37,391 bases of DNA, from contig URDD01000019.1 in assembly GCA_900546395.1 (NCBI GenBank), positions 1 to 37,391 on the forward strand. The letters run 5' to 3'. A program made the translations under genes and the position numbers. Shown piece after piece: positions 1 to 7,893 of this stretch. This stretch comes from an uncultured Bacteroidales bacterium (GTDB lineage Bacteria; Bacteroidota; Bacteroidia; Bacteroidales; UBA932). The first letter of the stretch is position 1; the number at the start of each line of letters is the position of its first letter. The notes beneath the pieces were generated by a model, which saw nothing but the letters and a program-made list of their open reading frames with translations, made no database searches and had not been told where the DNA came from.

Positions 1-21
1 AGATAACACTGTTATCTTTTT
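1..21. terminator. Short dyad followed by T-run at window edge
   Basis: Bases 1-8 (AGATAACA) and 10-17 (TGTTATCT) form a perfect dyad around one central base, followed by a run of T at 17-21. It could be the intrinsic terminator of a gene lying left of the window, although the stem is A/T-rich and the hairpin loop would be only three bases. The alternative is an operator-like palindrome. The upstream context is outside the window, so the choice is open. Confidence 0.35.
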
Positions 22-67
22 CAAAAAGTCACAGAAAACATCCTCAAAAATACCTCATAAAATTTAT

Positions 68-118
68 AATGACAAAATTTAAACAGCTTCTAAGCAAAAC
101 CTTTTGAATTTTTGTCAT
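68..118 (-). repeat. Hairpin-forming repeat, copy 1 (smpB upstream)
   Basis: Bases 69-83 pair with 103-118 (ATGACAAAA with TTTTGTCAT, then a one-base bulge and six more pairs including one G-T), leaving a 19-base loop. Read on the minus strand, bases 91-68 contain AGAAGCTGTTTAA and then TTTTGTCATT. The same block recurs almost exactly at 17895-17919 in the aspS/rsmA spacer. The rest of the upstream region (22-159) shows nothing else recognisable. This is a dispersed intergenic repeat; its origin is unknown. Confidence 0.6.
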
Positions 119-159
119 CATAAAGCGAATGAGATATTTCAATATTTGTATGCATTGAG

Positions 160-167
160 TAACTTTG
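160..167 (+). promoter_or_regulatory. Bacteroidota -7 box for smpB
   Basis: TAACTTTG matches the TAnnTTTG -7 consensus. A TTTC lies 19 bases upstream at 137-140, one mismatch from the TTTG -33 element. The start codon at 190 is about 22 bases downstream, giving a short leader. Confidence 0.55.
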
Positions 168-189
168 CACATTAAATGTAATATGAAAT

Positions 190-639
190 ATGCCGAAAGC
201 AAAAAGTAAAGTAGAAATCAAAAACAGAAGAGCCTCGTTTGACTATGAGTTTCTTGAGACATTCACAGCAGGAATAGTCCTTACCGGAACAGAAATAAAA
301 TCCATCCGTGCCGGTAAAGCGTCTCTTGTTGATGCATTCTGCTATTTCAACAATAATGAACTATACGTCAAGAACATGCATGTAGCAGAATACTTTTGGG
401 GCAGCTGGGGCAACCACGATCCGAGAAGAGAAAGAAAACTTCTGCTTACATCAAAGGAACTGGGCAAGCTACGCCGTGCAGTCAAAGAAAAAGGACTCAC
501 AATAGTAGCAGTAAAACTGTATATTGCAGAAAACGGATATGCCAAACTCCTGATTGCACTTGCCCGCGGAAAAAAAGAATACGACAAGAGGCAGTCAATC
601 AAAGAAAAAGACTTAAGACGAGAAATGGAGCGGATGTAA
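190..639 (+). CDS. smpB: SsrA-binding protein SmpB
   Basis: SmpB binds the tRNA-like part of tmRNA and carries it to stalled ribosomes for trans-translation. The 149-residue product has the family length and its hallmarks: an N-terminal NRRASFDYEFLETFTAGIVL segment, the TEIKSIR stretch near residues 35-41, the GKASLVDAF strand, and the basic C-terminal tail (KKEYDKRQSIKEKD) that probes the empty mRNA channel. The ATG at 190 is chosen because it follows a recognisable -7 box and the protein begins with the usual lysine-rich lead-in. The gene is monocistronic on + and converges with trmB, with 24 bases between the stop codons. The tmRNA gene itself is not in the window. Confidence 0.95.
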   Translation: MPKAKSKVEIKNRRASFDYEFLETFTAGIVLTGTEIKSIRAGKASLVDAFCYFNNNELYVKNMHVAEYFWGSWGNHDPRRERKLLLTSKELGKLRRAVKEKGLTIVAVKLYIAENGYAKLLIALARGKKEYDKRQSIKEKDLRREMERM

Positions 640-657
640 ATATCGGCTCCATTTTTT
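625..657 (+). terminator. Intrinsic terminator overlapping the smpB 3' end
   Basis: ATGGAGC (625-631) pairs with GCTCCAT (646-652). An inner GAT/ATC stem (633-635, 642-644) continues it beyond a G-G mismatch, with a six-base loop. A T-run follows at 652-657. The smpB stop codon at 637-639 lies in the loop, so the last coding codons form the ascending arm. It separates smpB from the convergent trmB. Confidence 0.8.
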
Positions 658-663
658 CTCATG

Positions 664-1425
664 TCAACGCTCCCACTGGCTTTCATCCCATTCTGGAGAT
701 AGATATTCCCCGTCCTTGTCTATCAGAAATGACATATAAGTAATCGGTATTCCCTGCGCCAGATATTGAGACTCATAGAATGTCTGTACCTGGAACAATG
801 CATCCACCGCATCCCTGCCGCACACTGATGCCAGACGGCTGGCGTACAACTGATTTCTATCTTCTCCGTAAATATCTGTTCCACAGGCCAATATCTTCAA
901 ATCATTTTGAACGGCAAGTGTCTTTGTATATTCATGCAGAAGACGGCTGTCCGTTTTCAGATGCACAATACCACCTGACTTCAGAAACTTTCTGTAACGG
1001 CTCAGGAACAATGGGCTTGTCAGTCTCTTCTTTTCCCTTTTAATCTGAGGGTCGGCAAATGTAATCCAAATCTCTGAAACTTCATTTTCTGCAAAAAGAG
1101 ACTCGATAAATTCTATCCTTGTTCTCAAAAATGCAACGTTTGAAAGATTATGTTCATGGGCATATTTAGCTCCTTTCCAAAGCCTTGCACCTTTTATATC
1201 TACTCCAATATAATTACACGAAGGATTCCTAAGTGCAAGATCTACGGTATATTCACCCTTTCCACATCCAAGCTCCACGACTATCGGATTGGTATTGCCG
1301 AACATTACTTCACCCCAATGACCTTTCAAAGGATGGTCCACTCCTAAAACTTCTTCTGTCGAAGGCTGCACCAAACAGGAAAACGTCTCGTTCTCCTTGA
1401 ATTTTCTAAGTTTATCTTTCCCCAT
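664..1425 (-). CDS. trmB: tRNA (guanine-N7-)-methyltransferase TrmB
   Basis: The enzyme makes m7G at position 46 of the tRNA variable loop using S-adenosylmethionine. The 253-residue protein has the SAM-binding glycine motif VELGCGKGEYT near residue 50, the acidic strand YIGVDIKGARLWKGA, and the family signature FADPQIKREKKRLTSPLFLSRY near residues 123-144. Bacteroidota members share the FADPQ form in place of FPDPW. It is the last gene of the minus-strand operon and its start overlaps the gldH end by 14 bases, which suggests translational coupling. It ends 24 bases from the convergent smpB. Confidence 0.93.
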   Translation of the reverse strand: MGKDKLRKFKENETFSCLVQPSTEEVLGVDHPLKGHWGEVMFGNTNPIVVELGCGKGEYTVDLALRNPSCNYIGVDIKGARLWKGAKYAHEHNLSNVAFLRTRIEFIESLFAENEVSEIWITFADPQIKREKKRLTSPLFLSRYRKFLKSGGIVHLKTDSRLLHEYTKTLAVQNDLKILACGTDIYGEDRNQLYASRLASVCGRDAVDALFQVQTFYESQYLAQGIPITYMSFLIDKDGEYLSPEWDESQWER

Positions 1426-1903
1426 TGCTCATAATTTCTTTGATATGCTTAATTCCAATACCTCTGAAACCTTTAAACTTATCCTCACCGATAACAGTAA
1501 CAGACAATATCCACTCTCCATACCGGACCGGATAAAAACCAGACCGGTACAATGACTCATATTGCCTTGAGTAACTTGTTGATTTTACAAAAGAGTCTAT
1601 CGGGATGCCGACCTCTTCAGAGTACCTGGCCCCAGATGGAGACAAAGCCTCTATCCTCAAAGGAATAAGTGATGGCATCTTCTCGAATTCCGGTTCAGAT
1701 GCATCTATCAAAGCATAAACACATAATGTATTTGACCTGAGACTATCGCTCAGGTCAAGATTAAATCTATAGCTCCCGTCAGCATTCTTGTCAGACTGCT
1801 TTATGAAATTTTCCCGTATTGAAGGTTCGGAGCAGGAAAAATAAACGAAGAGTGACAAGATTGCAAACAATGCTCTGAATATATCAGCGACGCTCTTTCC
1901 CAT
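1412..1903 (-). CDS. gldH: GldH-type gliding motility lipoprotein
   Basis: The 163-residue product starts with a lipoprotein signal (MGKSVADIFRALFAILSLFVYFSC), with the lipid-modified cysteine at residue 24. The rest is a beta-rich domain with the GldH-like pattern of a Y-R-F-N-L-D-L segment and a Y-G-E-W-I-L segment near the end. GldH is an outer-membrane lipoprotein of the gliding/type IX secretion machinery in motile flavobacteria; many non-motile Bacteroidales keep it and its role there is unclear. A longer frame reaches base 2035, but its first 44 residues are an arginine-rich shadow of the ricT tail. The start at 1903 overlaps ricT by 20 bases. Placement after a PSP1/RicT gene is a common order in the phylum and supports the call. 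Confidence 0.75.
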   Translation of the reverse strand: MGKSVADIFRALFAILSLFVYFSCSEPSIRENFIKQSDKNADGSYRFNLDLSDSLRSNTLCVYALIDASEPEFEKMPSLIPLRIEALSPSGARYSEEVGIPIDSFVKSTSYSRQYESLYRSGFYPVRYGEWILSVTVIGEDKFKGFRGIGIKHIKEIMSNGER

Positions 1904-3116
1904 CACGCTCTTTCTTTCCTCCCTTGAACTCTTTCCTCTCGCTATTCTGCCGGGAGTTTTTCTGTCCCGCTCCCTTCGTCTGAGACTTCTGTCTGGATTT
2001 TGACTTGTTCTTTTTCTTCTTTTTAGCCTCATCAAAGCGTGTTATACTCTCATCCCCCACTGCAGAAACAAATTCCGGCATCCTTACATCAGGTTCTGAC
2101 TTTAACGATTCCGGTTTGACTCCGTTTCTGTTCATCTTTATGATTTCCCTCACTTCAAATGCCGGTACAGCATAAAGGTTTGCAAGCGAACCCTGGTCAT
2201 AAGAGAAATACATCATCTCCCTGAGTATATCAGTTTTCATCAGATAAGCCAGACCATCTTCGAATTCAAGAGGTCCGTTAACCTTTGGGATACGGGACTG
2301 GGCATCAAGATATGATGCTGTCTCATAATTGAGGCAGCACTTTAATTTACCGCATTGTCCTGCAAGTTTCTGTGGATTCAGCGACAAGTCCTGGCAACGT
2401 GCCGCCACTGTAGAAATAGACTGGAAGGAGGAAATATAATTAGAACAGCATAATTCTCTGCCGCAAACTCCCAGACCGCCTATCAATCCTGCTTCCTGCC
2501 GTGCTCCTATCTGCTTCATTTCAATCCTTATACGGAACTCCTCGGCAAAAACCTTGATTAGCTGACGGAAATCAACTCTTCCATCAGCTATATAATAAAA
2601 TATGGCTTTCGTTCCGTCTCCCTGAAACTCGACGTCACCTATTTTCATTTCAAGGCCAAGTTCTTCTGCTATCTGACGGGCACGTATCATGGTTTCATGC
2701 TCACGCGCTATGGCTTCCTGCCATTTTTCCAAATCAAAAGGCTTGGCTTTTCTGTAAATTCTCTTGAAGTCGTAAGAGGCAGGATCAAGCTTACGGCAAG
2801 ACATTTGACGCATCACGACAGGCCCTTCAAGTGTCACGATTCCCAAATCGTGTCCATTTGCCGCCTCTACTATTACAATATCACCTGTCTTTACCGTCTG
2901 ACCTGACTTGTTGACATAGATTCCTTTTCTTGTATTCTTGAATCTTACTTCAAAAAAATCCTTGCACTGTTCCTGATTTACTCCTTGAAGCCAGTCATAA
3001 ACTTCAAGTTTACAACACCCCTGCCGGTACGAGCAATTGAGCGCCCCATCTCCGGTGCGCTCGACTGAACAACCACGTGAGCAATCAAACTTCTTGGTTT
3101 CATTATCTGTGTTCAT
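1884..3116 (-). CDS. ricT: PSP1-domain protein RicT/YaaT
   Basis: The 410-residue protein contains the PSP1 domain with paired cysteine motifs GVCGRELCC and GKLKCC, as in Bacillus RicT (YaaT), part of the Fe-S-containing Ric complex that affects mRNA processing and development. RicA and RicF partners are not nearby. The N-terminus carries additional cysteines (FDCSRGCSVER and QGCCKLEVYDWL). The last 50 or so residues are a Lys/Arg/Gln-rich, probably disordered tail that could bind RNA; that is inference. I chose the ATG at 3116 over one at 3158 because it sits just before the conserved cysteine region. It lies downstream of holB, as is common in bacteria generally. Confidence 0.88.
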   Translation of the reverse strand: MNTDNETKKFDCSRGCSVERTGDGALNCSYRQGCCKLEVYDWLQGVNQEQCKDFFEVRFKNTRKGIYVNKSGQTVKTGDIVIVEAANGHDLGIVTLEGPVVMRQMSCRKLDPASYDFKRIYRKAKPFDLEKWQEAIAREHETMIRARQIAEELGLEMKIGDVEFQGDGTKAIFYYIADGRVDFRQLIKVFAEEFRIRIEMKQIGARQEAGLIGGLGVCGRELCCSNYISSFQSISTVAARCQDLSLNPQKLAGQCGKLKCCLNYETASYLDAQSRIPKVNGPLEFEDGLAYLMKTDILREMMYFSYDQGSLANLYAVPAFEVREIIKMNRNGVKPESLKSEPDVRMPEFVSAVGDESITRFDEAKKKKKNKSKSRQKSQTKGAGQKNSRQNSERKEFKGGKKERDGKERR

Positions 3117-3162
3117 AATTTCTTTTTTACTGAGGATATCAGAACCCGATAGGCACAATATT

Positions 3163-4299
3163 TCATCGCTGCGTTCCGTTTATGAACATTCTGTCTGCCA
3201 AATCACAAAAAACAATTTTTGCATTGACATTCCTGTCCAACAACATTGATGACTTGTCCAATACAGCAAGCATACGCTCGCAGAATGACTGCCCGAACCA
3301 CCCTGACGCAGCAAACAGAAATTCCGATTCCTCTGGTTTCAAGCCTGCTACAGCACACATACTATGCTGTAGCATATAAATTTTCCGGATACAATCTCCG
3401 GCAAAAATACAAAATGCTTTTTGTTTTTCTTTGGATTTCATTGCAGATATCTGCTCCGAAACTTCAAGCGTATCTATAAGGTCGCCCTTATGGACTGCCG
3501 AGAGAAGATCTGAAAAGATATCCAGAAATTCCATATATTCCTCTTTATCTCCTGCATTAAGAAGAGCCTGTCCGACACTGCCTCCAGCAGATCCAGACGC
3601 CAGTAAAGCCTCCTCTTCAGTAAAACCGAAGCGTTTCTCCAGGACAGAAGCAATCTGTTTCTGTGAAGAAGGCAGTATTCTGAAACTCTGGCATCTTGAT
3701 GAAATCGTCTGAAGAACTTTTTCCGGAGAATGCGTAATAAAGACAAATACAGTTTTTTCAGGCGGCTCTTCCACTACTTTCAACAACCTGTTGGCTGCTT
3801 CTGCATTCATTCTTTCCGGCAGCCATATTATAACTCCTTTATACCCGTCCTCTACTGCAGTAAGAGATAAATTCTCAAGTATGGACTTGGCCTCAGCCAC
3901 AGCTATATTTCCTGATTTCCCCTCAATCCCCAAAAAATCATACAACTGATTTTCAAGAAAATAAGGATTTGACAAAACAAGTTCCCTCCATAAAGGAAGA
4001 TAATTTGCCGATGTCGGCTTTGCGACAGACACCTTTGTACCGGTATTGACAGGAAATATAAAATGTACGTCCGGATGAATCAGCTTCGCCATTCGGTTAC
4101 ATACAGGACACACTCCGCAAGAATCCTCTGAAGAATGGTTTTTACACGCCAGATATTGGAAAAAGGCAAGGGTTATTGCAAGAGCACCGCACCCCTCATT
4201 CTCGTACAACAACATAGCGTTTGGGATTCTGCCGCTGTCAGCCATTGACATCAGAGCTTTCTTAATGTCGTCATTGCCCGATATGTCCGAAAATTTCAT
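3163..4299 (-). CDS. holB: DNA polymerase III delta-prime subunit
   Basis: This is a 378-residue AAA+ clamp-loader subunit, which acts in the complex that loads the beta sliding clamp. Recognisable parts are the N-terminal FSDISGNDDIKKAL segment, a zinc-finger cysteine group (CKNHSSEDSCGVCPVC, near residues 53-68) following HolB/DnaX architecture, LLKVVEEPPEKTVFVFITHSPE, and the sensor-1/arginine-finger segment ISSRCQSFRI. The Walker A position reads ENEGCGAL without the usual Lys, expected for delta-prime, which does not hydrolyse ATP. It is followed after 46 bases by ricT. A 41-base spacer separates it from the polyprenyl synthase upstream. Confidence 0.92.
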   Translation of the reverse strand: MKFSDISGNDDIKKALMSMADSGRIPNAMLLYENEGCGALAITLAFFQYLACKNHSSEDSCGVCPVCNRMAKLIHPDVHFIFPVNTGTKVSVAKPTSANYLPLWRELVLSNPYFLENQLYDFLGIEGKSGNIAVAEAKSILENLSLTAVEDGYKGVIIWLPERMNAEAANRLLKVVEEPPEKTVFVFITHSPEKVLQTISSRCQSFRILPSSQKQIASVLEKRFGFTEEEALLASGSAGGSVGQALLNAGDKEEYMEFLDIFSDLLSAVHKGDLIDTLEVSEQISAMKSKEKQKAFCIFAGDCIRKIYMLQHSMCAVAGLKPEESEFLFAASGWFGQSFCERMLAVLDKSSMLLDRNVNAKIVFCDLADRMFINGTQR

Positions 4300-4340
4300 T
4301 GTTGTATAAAGTTTACAAACCTATGATTATCAGCGATATT

Positions 4341-5342
4341 CTACTTAGACCTACCACCCGCATAAGCGGCCAGGTCAGCAAGTCTGGTCCTGTACCAGGA
4401 GTCAGGCAGCGCATCCAGTGCATCAATTGCCTTGTTTACATAACTTTCCAAAACTTTTTCCGCATAACATACTCCATTGTTGACCCTGACAAAGTTCAAT
4501 ATCTCATCCCTGTTGTCCGGACATTCATGAATACCGGCAATCTTACACCTGATACTTTTCTCTTCCTCAGGCGCATTTTCAAATGCGCCCAAAAGAGGAA
4601 GTGTGATTTTCTGCTCCATAACATCGACTCCCGTAGGTTTGCCTAACTCGACTGATGAAGAATAGTCGAAAATATCATCTCTGATCTGGAAGGCCATGCC
4701 CAATGCAGTGGCATAATCAGTCACAGCCTTTCCAGTACGCTCGTCAGCTCCGACAGAAATTGCTGCAGAAAGAGAAGCGGCCACAAATAAAGACGCTGTC
4801 TTCTTGTAAATTATTTTATAATAATCTTCCTGCCTTGTATCTCCTGTATCTGCCTTCTGCAACTGTAACATCTCTCCTTCGGCAAGATCTGACAATGTGT
4901 TTGAAAAAATTCTTATTACCCTGCCTCCGTCTCCTCCTGAAAGTATCAGTTCCATCGCTTTGACAAGCCAATAGTCTCCGAGCAATACAGAAACCGAAGG
5001 ACCCATAAGCGACCTTACCGTAGGTACGCCGCGACGCTGGTCGCTGTTATCTGCCACATCATCGTGAAGAAGGGTGGCATTATGCAATAACTCCGAAGCA
5101 GCCGCATAACGATATGTATTCTCCGCAGGCTTTCCCTCAGAACAGGCCATTGCCACCAATAGAGAAAGCAAAGGACGCAACTGCTTGCCTGAATGCGTCA
5201 ATATAGATTCATTGACTTTCTGAAGCATGTCTATATCACTTTCAAGAGAAGAACAGATATAACCTACCGTTTTTTCCCAGTGCTCTCCCAATAATGTCTT
5301 TATATCTTCCGGTTTCATAAAATCAGATTTAATCATTTTCAA
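4341..5342 (-). CDS. Trans-polyprenyl diphosphate synthase
   Basis: This 333-residue isoprenyl diphosphate synthase probably makes the long prenyl tail for menaquinone. The first aspartate-rich motif is LLHDDVADNSDQRRG (D94, D95, D98) and the second is FQIRDDIFDY (D222, D223, D226). GKQLRP near residue 52 binds the diphosphate. No bulky residue pair clearly sets the chain length, so octaprenyl or heptaprenyl cannot be decided here. The start at 5342 overlaps the LOG gene by 14 bases; internal ATGs at 5336 and 5318 are alternatives. It sits in the operon between a LOG-family gene and holB. Confidence 0.9.
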   Translation of the reverse strand: MKMIKSDFMKPEDIKTLLGEHWEKTVGYICSSLESDIDMLQKVNESILTHSGKQLRPLLSLLVAMACSEGKPAENTYRYAAASELLHNATLLHDDVADNSDQRRGVPTVRSLMGPSVSVLLGDYWLVKAMELILSGGDGGRVIRIFSNTLSDLAEGEMLQLQKADTGDTRQEDYYKIIYKKTASLFVAASLSAAISVGADERTGKAVTDYATALGMAFQIRDDIFDYSSSVELGKPTGVDVMEQKITLPLLGAFENAPEEEKSIRCKIAGIHECPDNRDEILNFVRVNNGVCYAEKVLESYVNKAIDALDALPDSWYRTRLADLAAYAGGRSK

Positions 5343-5865
5343 GCGACTCCAGAATACCTTCCGGAACCGAGCAGAAATGAATCATTTCACGATGCCTTTT
5401 CTCCAGCATTCCCGTCTTCACATAATGATCCAAAAGCATCTCAAGCGGCTTATAGAAACCGTTCCAGTCCAAAGCGTAGATACGTCCTCCATAAAATCCG
5501 AGTTTCTTTTGGGTCAAAGTCTCTATAAGCTCGTCCAAAGTACCGATGCCACCGGGAAGAGCTACTGCCGCTACAGTACCCTCTCTCATTTTTGCCTGCC
5601 TTGCAGACATTGTATCTGTCCAGACTATCTCTGTAAGTTCCGGAGCCTCAATACCCTTCATAAACTCAGGGACAATTCCTATATGACTTCCTCCGCAAGA
5701 AGCTATCTCCTTGCTGATTTCTCCCATTGTTCCCTTTATAGTACCACCGGAAACTATAGTATATCCACACAATGAAGCCGCACGTACAAAACTACGTGCG
5801 ACTTTGTTGTACTCCTGATCTATGTCATTGCTGGCCGAACAAAAAACGGCTATTTTCTTCTCCAT
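5329..5865 (-). CDS. LOG-family nucleoside 5'-monophosphate phosphoribohydrolase
   Basis: The 178-residue protein has the Rossmann-like LOG fold. Its motifs are SGGTIKGTMGEISK for the nucleotide phosphate and the signature ALPGGIGTLDELIETLT (PGGxGTxxE) with the catalytic glutamate. Family members hydrolyse nucleoside monophosphates such as cytokinin ribotides to free base and ribose phosphate. In gut bacteria the role is probably nucleotide housekeeping. The start lies 11 bases after the preceding barrel gene and its 3' end overlaps the polyprenyl synthase, so it is clearly in the operon. Confidence 0.88.
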   Translation of the reverse strand: MEKKIAVFCSASNDIDQEYNKVARSFVRAASLCGYTIVSGGTIKGTMGEISKEIASCGGSHIGIVPEFMKGIEAPELTEIVWTDTMSARQAKMREGTVAAVALPGGIGTLDELIETLTQKKLGFYGGRIYALDWNGFYKPLEMLLDHYVKTGMLEKRHREMIHFCSVPEGILESLEND

Positions 5866-5876
5866 CCGCAGTCTGA

Positions 5877-6572
5877 TTAAAATAAAAATGAAAGCGACAG
5901 TGTAAATCCTCCGAAATTATGCCCCTTTGAGAAAGCCTCCTTCATCATGGCAAGCTTTATATCTGATGCACTCAGATTGGCATGCTCATTATAAAGAGAC
6001 CCGAAATTCCAGTTGTAGCGTCCGATCAGCTGGAACTTCCATATTTCAAGACCAATGCCGACACCAACTCCATATTCAAGACGTCTAAGATCAGCTCCGG
6101 ACCAGATATTCCTGTAAGAAGCGTTTATACCTGGAACTGAAGAATTTTCAGCCACATAGACGTCCATTCTGTTGTTCAGGGCATAACCTATATACGGAGA
6201 TATATCAAGGAAAGGCCTGAACAGAAGCAAGTCCGGTCCCCACTGGACTGATACTGGAAGTTCAAGATATCCGACAGTCAGATCACAAGTATTGACAAAC
6301 TCCGAACTTACCACATCACCCAGCTTGGCTCCTTTTACATGATACTGCAAAGCAGGCTGTATTGAAAGTCCGAACGGAAACTTGAACTGATATGTCACTC
6401 CTATGTGGTACTTGTTCATAGTACTCCGGTTGAGCGACTGCTTCTCTGCATTGGAAAAGGTTATTCCTCCAACTACTCCGAAACGGCTTTGCGCTGATGC
6501 GCCTTCTCCGGAAAGGAGAAGGAGCAGACAAGCCACAACCGTTCCGTACAAAAACGATATATGCCTTTTCAT
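5877..6572 (-). CDS. Outer-membrane beta-barrel protein (PorT-like), paralogue B
   Basis: This 231-residue protein has a Sec signal peptide ending near GASAQ (residues 24-28), alternating hydrophobic strands, and a terminal aromatic (FTLSLSFLF), typical of the OMP_b-brl_2 family. It is a clear paralogue of the product at 6915-7505. Shared landmarks in order are YHVKGA/FHVKGE, GYLELPVSVQWGP/GYLELPVNIQWGP, PYIGYALN/PFIGYAIS, RLEYGVGVGIGLEIWKFQ/RFEYGIGAGLGIQLWHFQ and YNWNFGS/YNWNFGG. The two flank trxA, and only one base separates this gene from trxA. The function is unknown. Confidence 0.8.
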   Translation of the reverse strand: MKRHISFLYGTVVACLLLLLSGEGASAQSRFGVVGGITFSNAEKQSLNRSTMNKYHIGVTYQFKFPFGLSIQPALQYHVKGAKLGDVVSSEFVNTCDLTVGYLELPVSVQWGPDLLLFRPFLDISPYIGYALNNRMDVYVAENSSVPGINASYRNIWSGADLRRLEYGVGVGIGLEIWKFQLIGRYNWNFGSLYNEHANLSASDIKLAMMKEAFSKGHNFGGFTLSLSFLF

Positions 6573-6573
6573 T

Positions 6574-6888
6574 TTAAAGAAGAGCCTCCAGTTTCTTGGC
6601 TATATCACCCTTAGGAGCTGCGCCGACTACCTTGTCTACGAGTTCTCCATTCTTGAAAAAAAGCAATGTAGGGATATTCCTTATACCGAACTTCACAGGA
6701 ATTTCCTGAGCATCATCTACATTACATTTGGCCACAACTGCCTTTCCCTCAAACTCTACGGCCAATTCCTCGATTATCGGAGAAAGCATTCTGCATGGTC
6801 CGCACCAAGTAGCCCAAAAATCTACCAATACCGGCTTGCCTGAAGCAAGTATATCATTAAAATTAGAATCTGTAACTGTATATTCCAT
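6574..6888 (-). CDS. trxA: Thioredoxin
   Basis: This is a 104-residue single-domain thioredoxin with the active site DFWATWCGPCRM (redox CGPC near residue 30) and the cis-proline segment RNIPTLLFFKNGE. It has no signal peptide, so it acts in the cytoplasm as a general disulfide reductase, fed by a thioredoxin reductase not present here. The gene is enclosed between two paralogous outer-membrane barrel genes (26 bases from one, one base from the other) and is probably co-transcribed with both. Confidence 0.95.
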   Translation of the reverse strand: MEYTVTDSNFNDILASGKPVLVDFWATWCGPCRMLSPIIEELAVEFEGKAVVAKCNVDDAQEIPVKFGIRNIPTLLFFKNGELVDKVVGAAPKGDIAKKLEALL

Positions 6889-6914
6889 AACAATATGATT
6901 ATATGAATTTATAA

Positions 6915-7505
6915 TTAAAAAACAATTGCCAAAGAAACTGTATAGCCTCCGAAATTGGCGGCAGAAAACAAATCCCTGAATTCCTTTCCTGCCGAAGCAG
7001 ATGCTATACCTCCGAAATTCCAGTTATACTGTGCAATAATCTGGAAATGCCATAACTGTATTCCAAGTCCGGCTCCTATACCATATTCAAATCTGTTAAT
7101 ATTACTCCATTCCCACTGTTCATCCTTGCCTTTCTTAAAATCCTTTGATATTGCATATCCGATAAACGGCGATCCTTGCAGGAATATTCTGATAGTCTCA
7201 TCATTGAAACTCGGACCCCACTGAATATTGACAGGAAGTTCCAGATATCCCAGACCGAACGGAGTCGCATCAGCGCTTAACTGCTCTCCCTTCACATGAA
7301 ACATCAGTTCCGGATGTATGGAAAACCACATAGGCATATTCCATTGCAAACCCAAACCTGCCTGGTATCCCAGATTTGTCTTAAGGTCATTTTTAGGCTC
7401 GGAAAAATTTATGCCGGCCTTGACGCTAAAGTGCTGGGCATTTGCCGCAACCGGAAGGCCGACAAGCAGAATAAGTGCAAAAACAGTTGTGTAAATCTTT
7501 TTCAT
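6915..7505 (-). CDS. Outer-membrane beta-barrel protein (PorT-like), paralogue A
   Basis: This 196-residue protein has a Sec signal peptide (MKKIYTTVFALILLVGLPVAANAQ) and an eight-strand-like barrel ending in GGYTVSLAIVF. A longer frame begins at 7538, but the first 11 residues precede the signal peptide and would cover the promoter -7 box, so I start at 7505. It is paralogous to the protein at 5877-6572 and is the first gene of the operon with trxA. The function is unknown; the family also includes type IX secretion PorT, but no specific evidence supports that role. Confidence 0.8.
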   Translation of the reverse strand: MKKIYTTVFALILLVGLPVAANAQHFSVKAGINFSEPKNDLKTNLGYQAGLGLQWNMPMWFSIHPELMFHVKGEQLSADATPFGLGYLELPVNIQWGPSFNDETIRIFLQGSPFIGYAISKDFKKGKDEQWEWSNINRFEYGIGAGLGIQLWHFQIIAQYNWNFGGIASASAGKEFRDLFSAANFGGYTVSLAIVF

Positions 7506-7525
7506 CTCTTTTATTGTATATAACG

Positions 7526-7533
7526 CAAATATA
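7526..7533 (-). promoter_or_regulatory. -7 box for the barrel-trxA-holB-trmB operon
   Basis: On the minus strand the sequence reads TATATTTG, matching TAnnTTTG, about 20 bases before the start at 7505. A clear TTTG -33 element is not visible. It is the only good -7 match found ahead of this gene and may drive the nine-gene operon down to trmB. Confidence 0.5.
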
Positions 7534-7549
7534 GTCAATTTAGCACAGA

Positions 7550-7567
7550 GTCAGCAGGGTCAGCAGG
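7550..7567. repeat. 9-bp tandem duplication at the PII-like gene stop codon
   Basis: GTCAGCAGG occurs twice back to back (7550-7558 and 7559-7567). The second copy includes the final cysteine and stop codon of the PII-like gene, so the stop context is duplicated just beyond the gene. Confidence 0.6.
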
Positions 7568-7853
7568 TTTTTTCCACATTCCAGACAAAGGCCCTGATTC
7601 CTAATTCCGGGGTTTCTTTGTCCTTGGCCGCTACAGAATCCAGAATCTTATCCACTGTGTCATCCTCCGCAAATACAAGCATTGCATTGTTCAGTGCGGG
7701 CCAGGCATGCGAACCGAGATGCGGCTCTCCGTCTCTTGTTCCGCGTCCTTCCACATTCTCCCACATTGTATATCCCCTGCAGCCGTTCGCATCAAGAATA
7801 TCCACTATCTCTGTATAATATGCCTGATTGTATGCTATGAATATTGCTTTCAT
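7560..7853 (-). CDS. PII-like small protein linked to RND efflux operon
   Basis: The 97-residue cytosolic protein resembles the PII-like/ferredoxin-fold group: an MKAIFIAYNQ first strand, the helix TEIVDILDANGCRGYTMWE, a loop GRGTRDGEPHLGSHAWPALNN in the T-loop position, and a final strand GIRAFVWNVEKT. Members of this group are often encoded at the end of RND efflux operons in Bacteroidota, as here, 40 bases after the pump gene. A ligand-sensing or modulatory role on the efflux system is inference. Loop residues His, Trp and Cys could bind a metal or nucleotide, but this is not shown. Confidence 0.7.
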   Translation of the reverse strand: MKAIFIAYNQAYYTEIVDILDANGCRGYTMWENVEGRGTRDGEPHLGSHAWPALNNAMLVFAEDDTVDKILDSVAAKDKETPELGIRAFVWNVEKTC

Positions 7854-7893
7854 CTCTCCAGTTTAGCAAGTAATTTAAATTATTGTTATTCAG

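Noticed and set aside
1904..2035. Arginine-rich N-terminal extension of the GldH frame
   Set aside because: It overlaps the Lys/Arg-rich ricT tail out of frame and precedes a clear lipoprotein signal starting at 1903.
3163..4299. Degenerate Walker A motif in holB as sign of a defective gene
   Set aside because: Delta-prime subunits normally lack ATPase activity and often have altered P-loops; the rest of the gene is intact.
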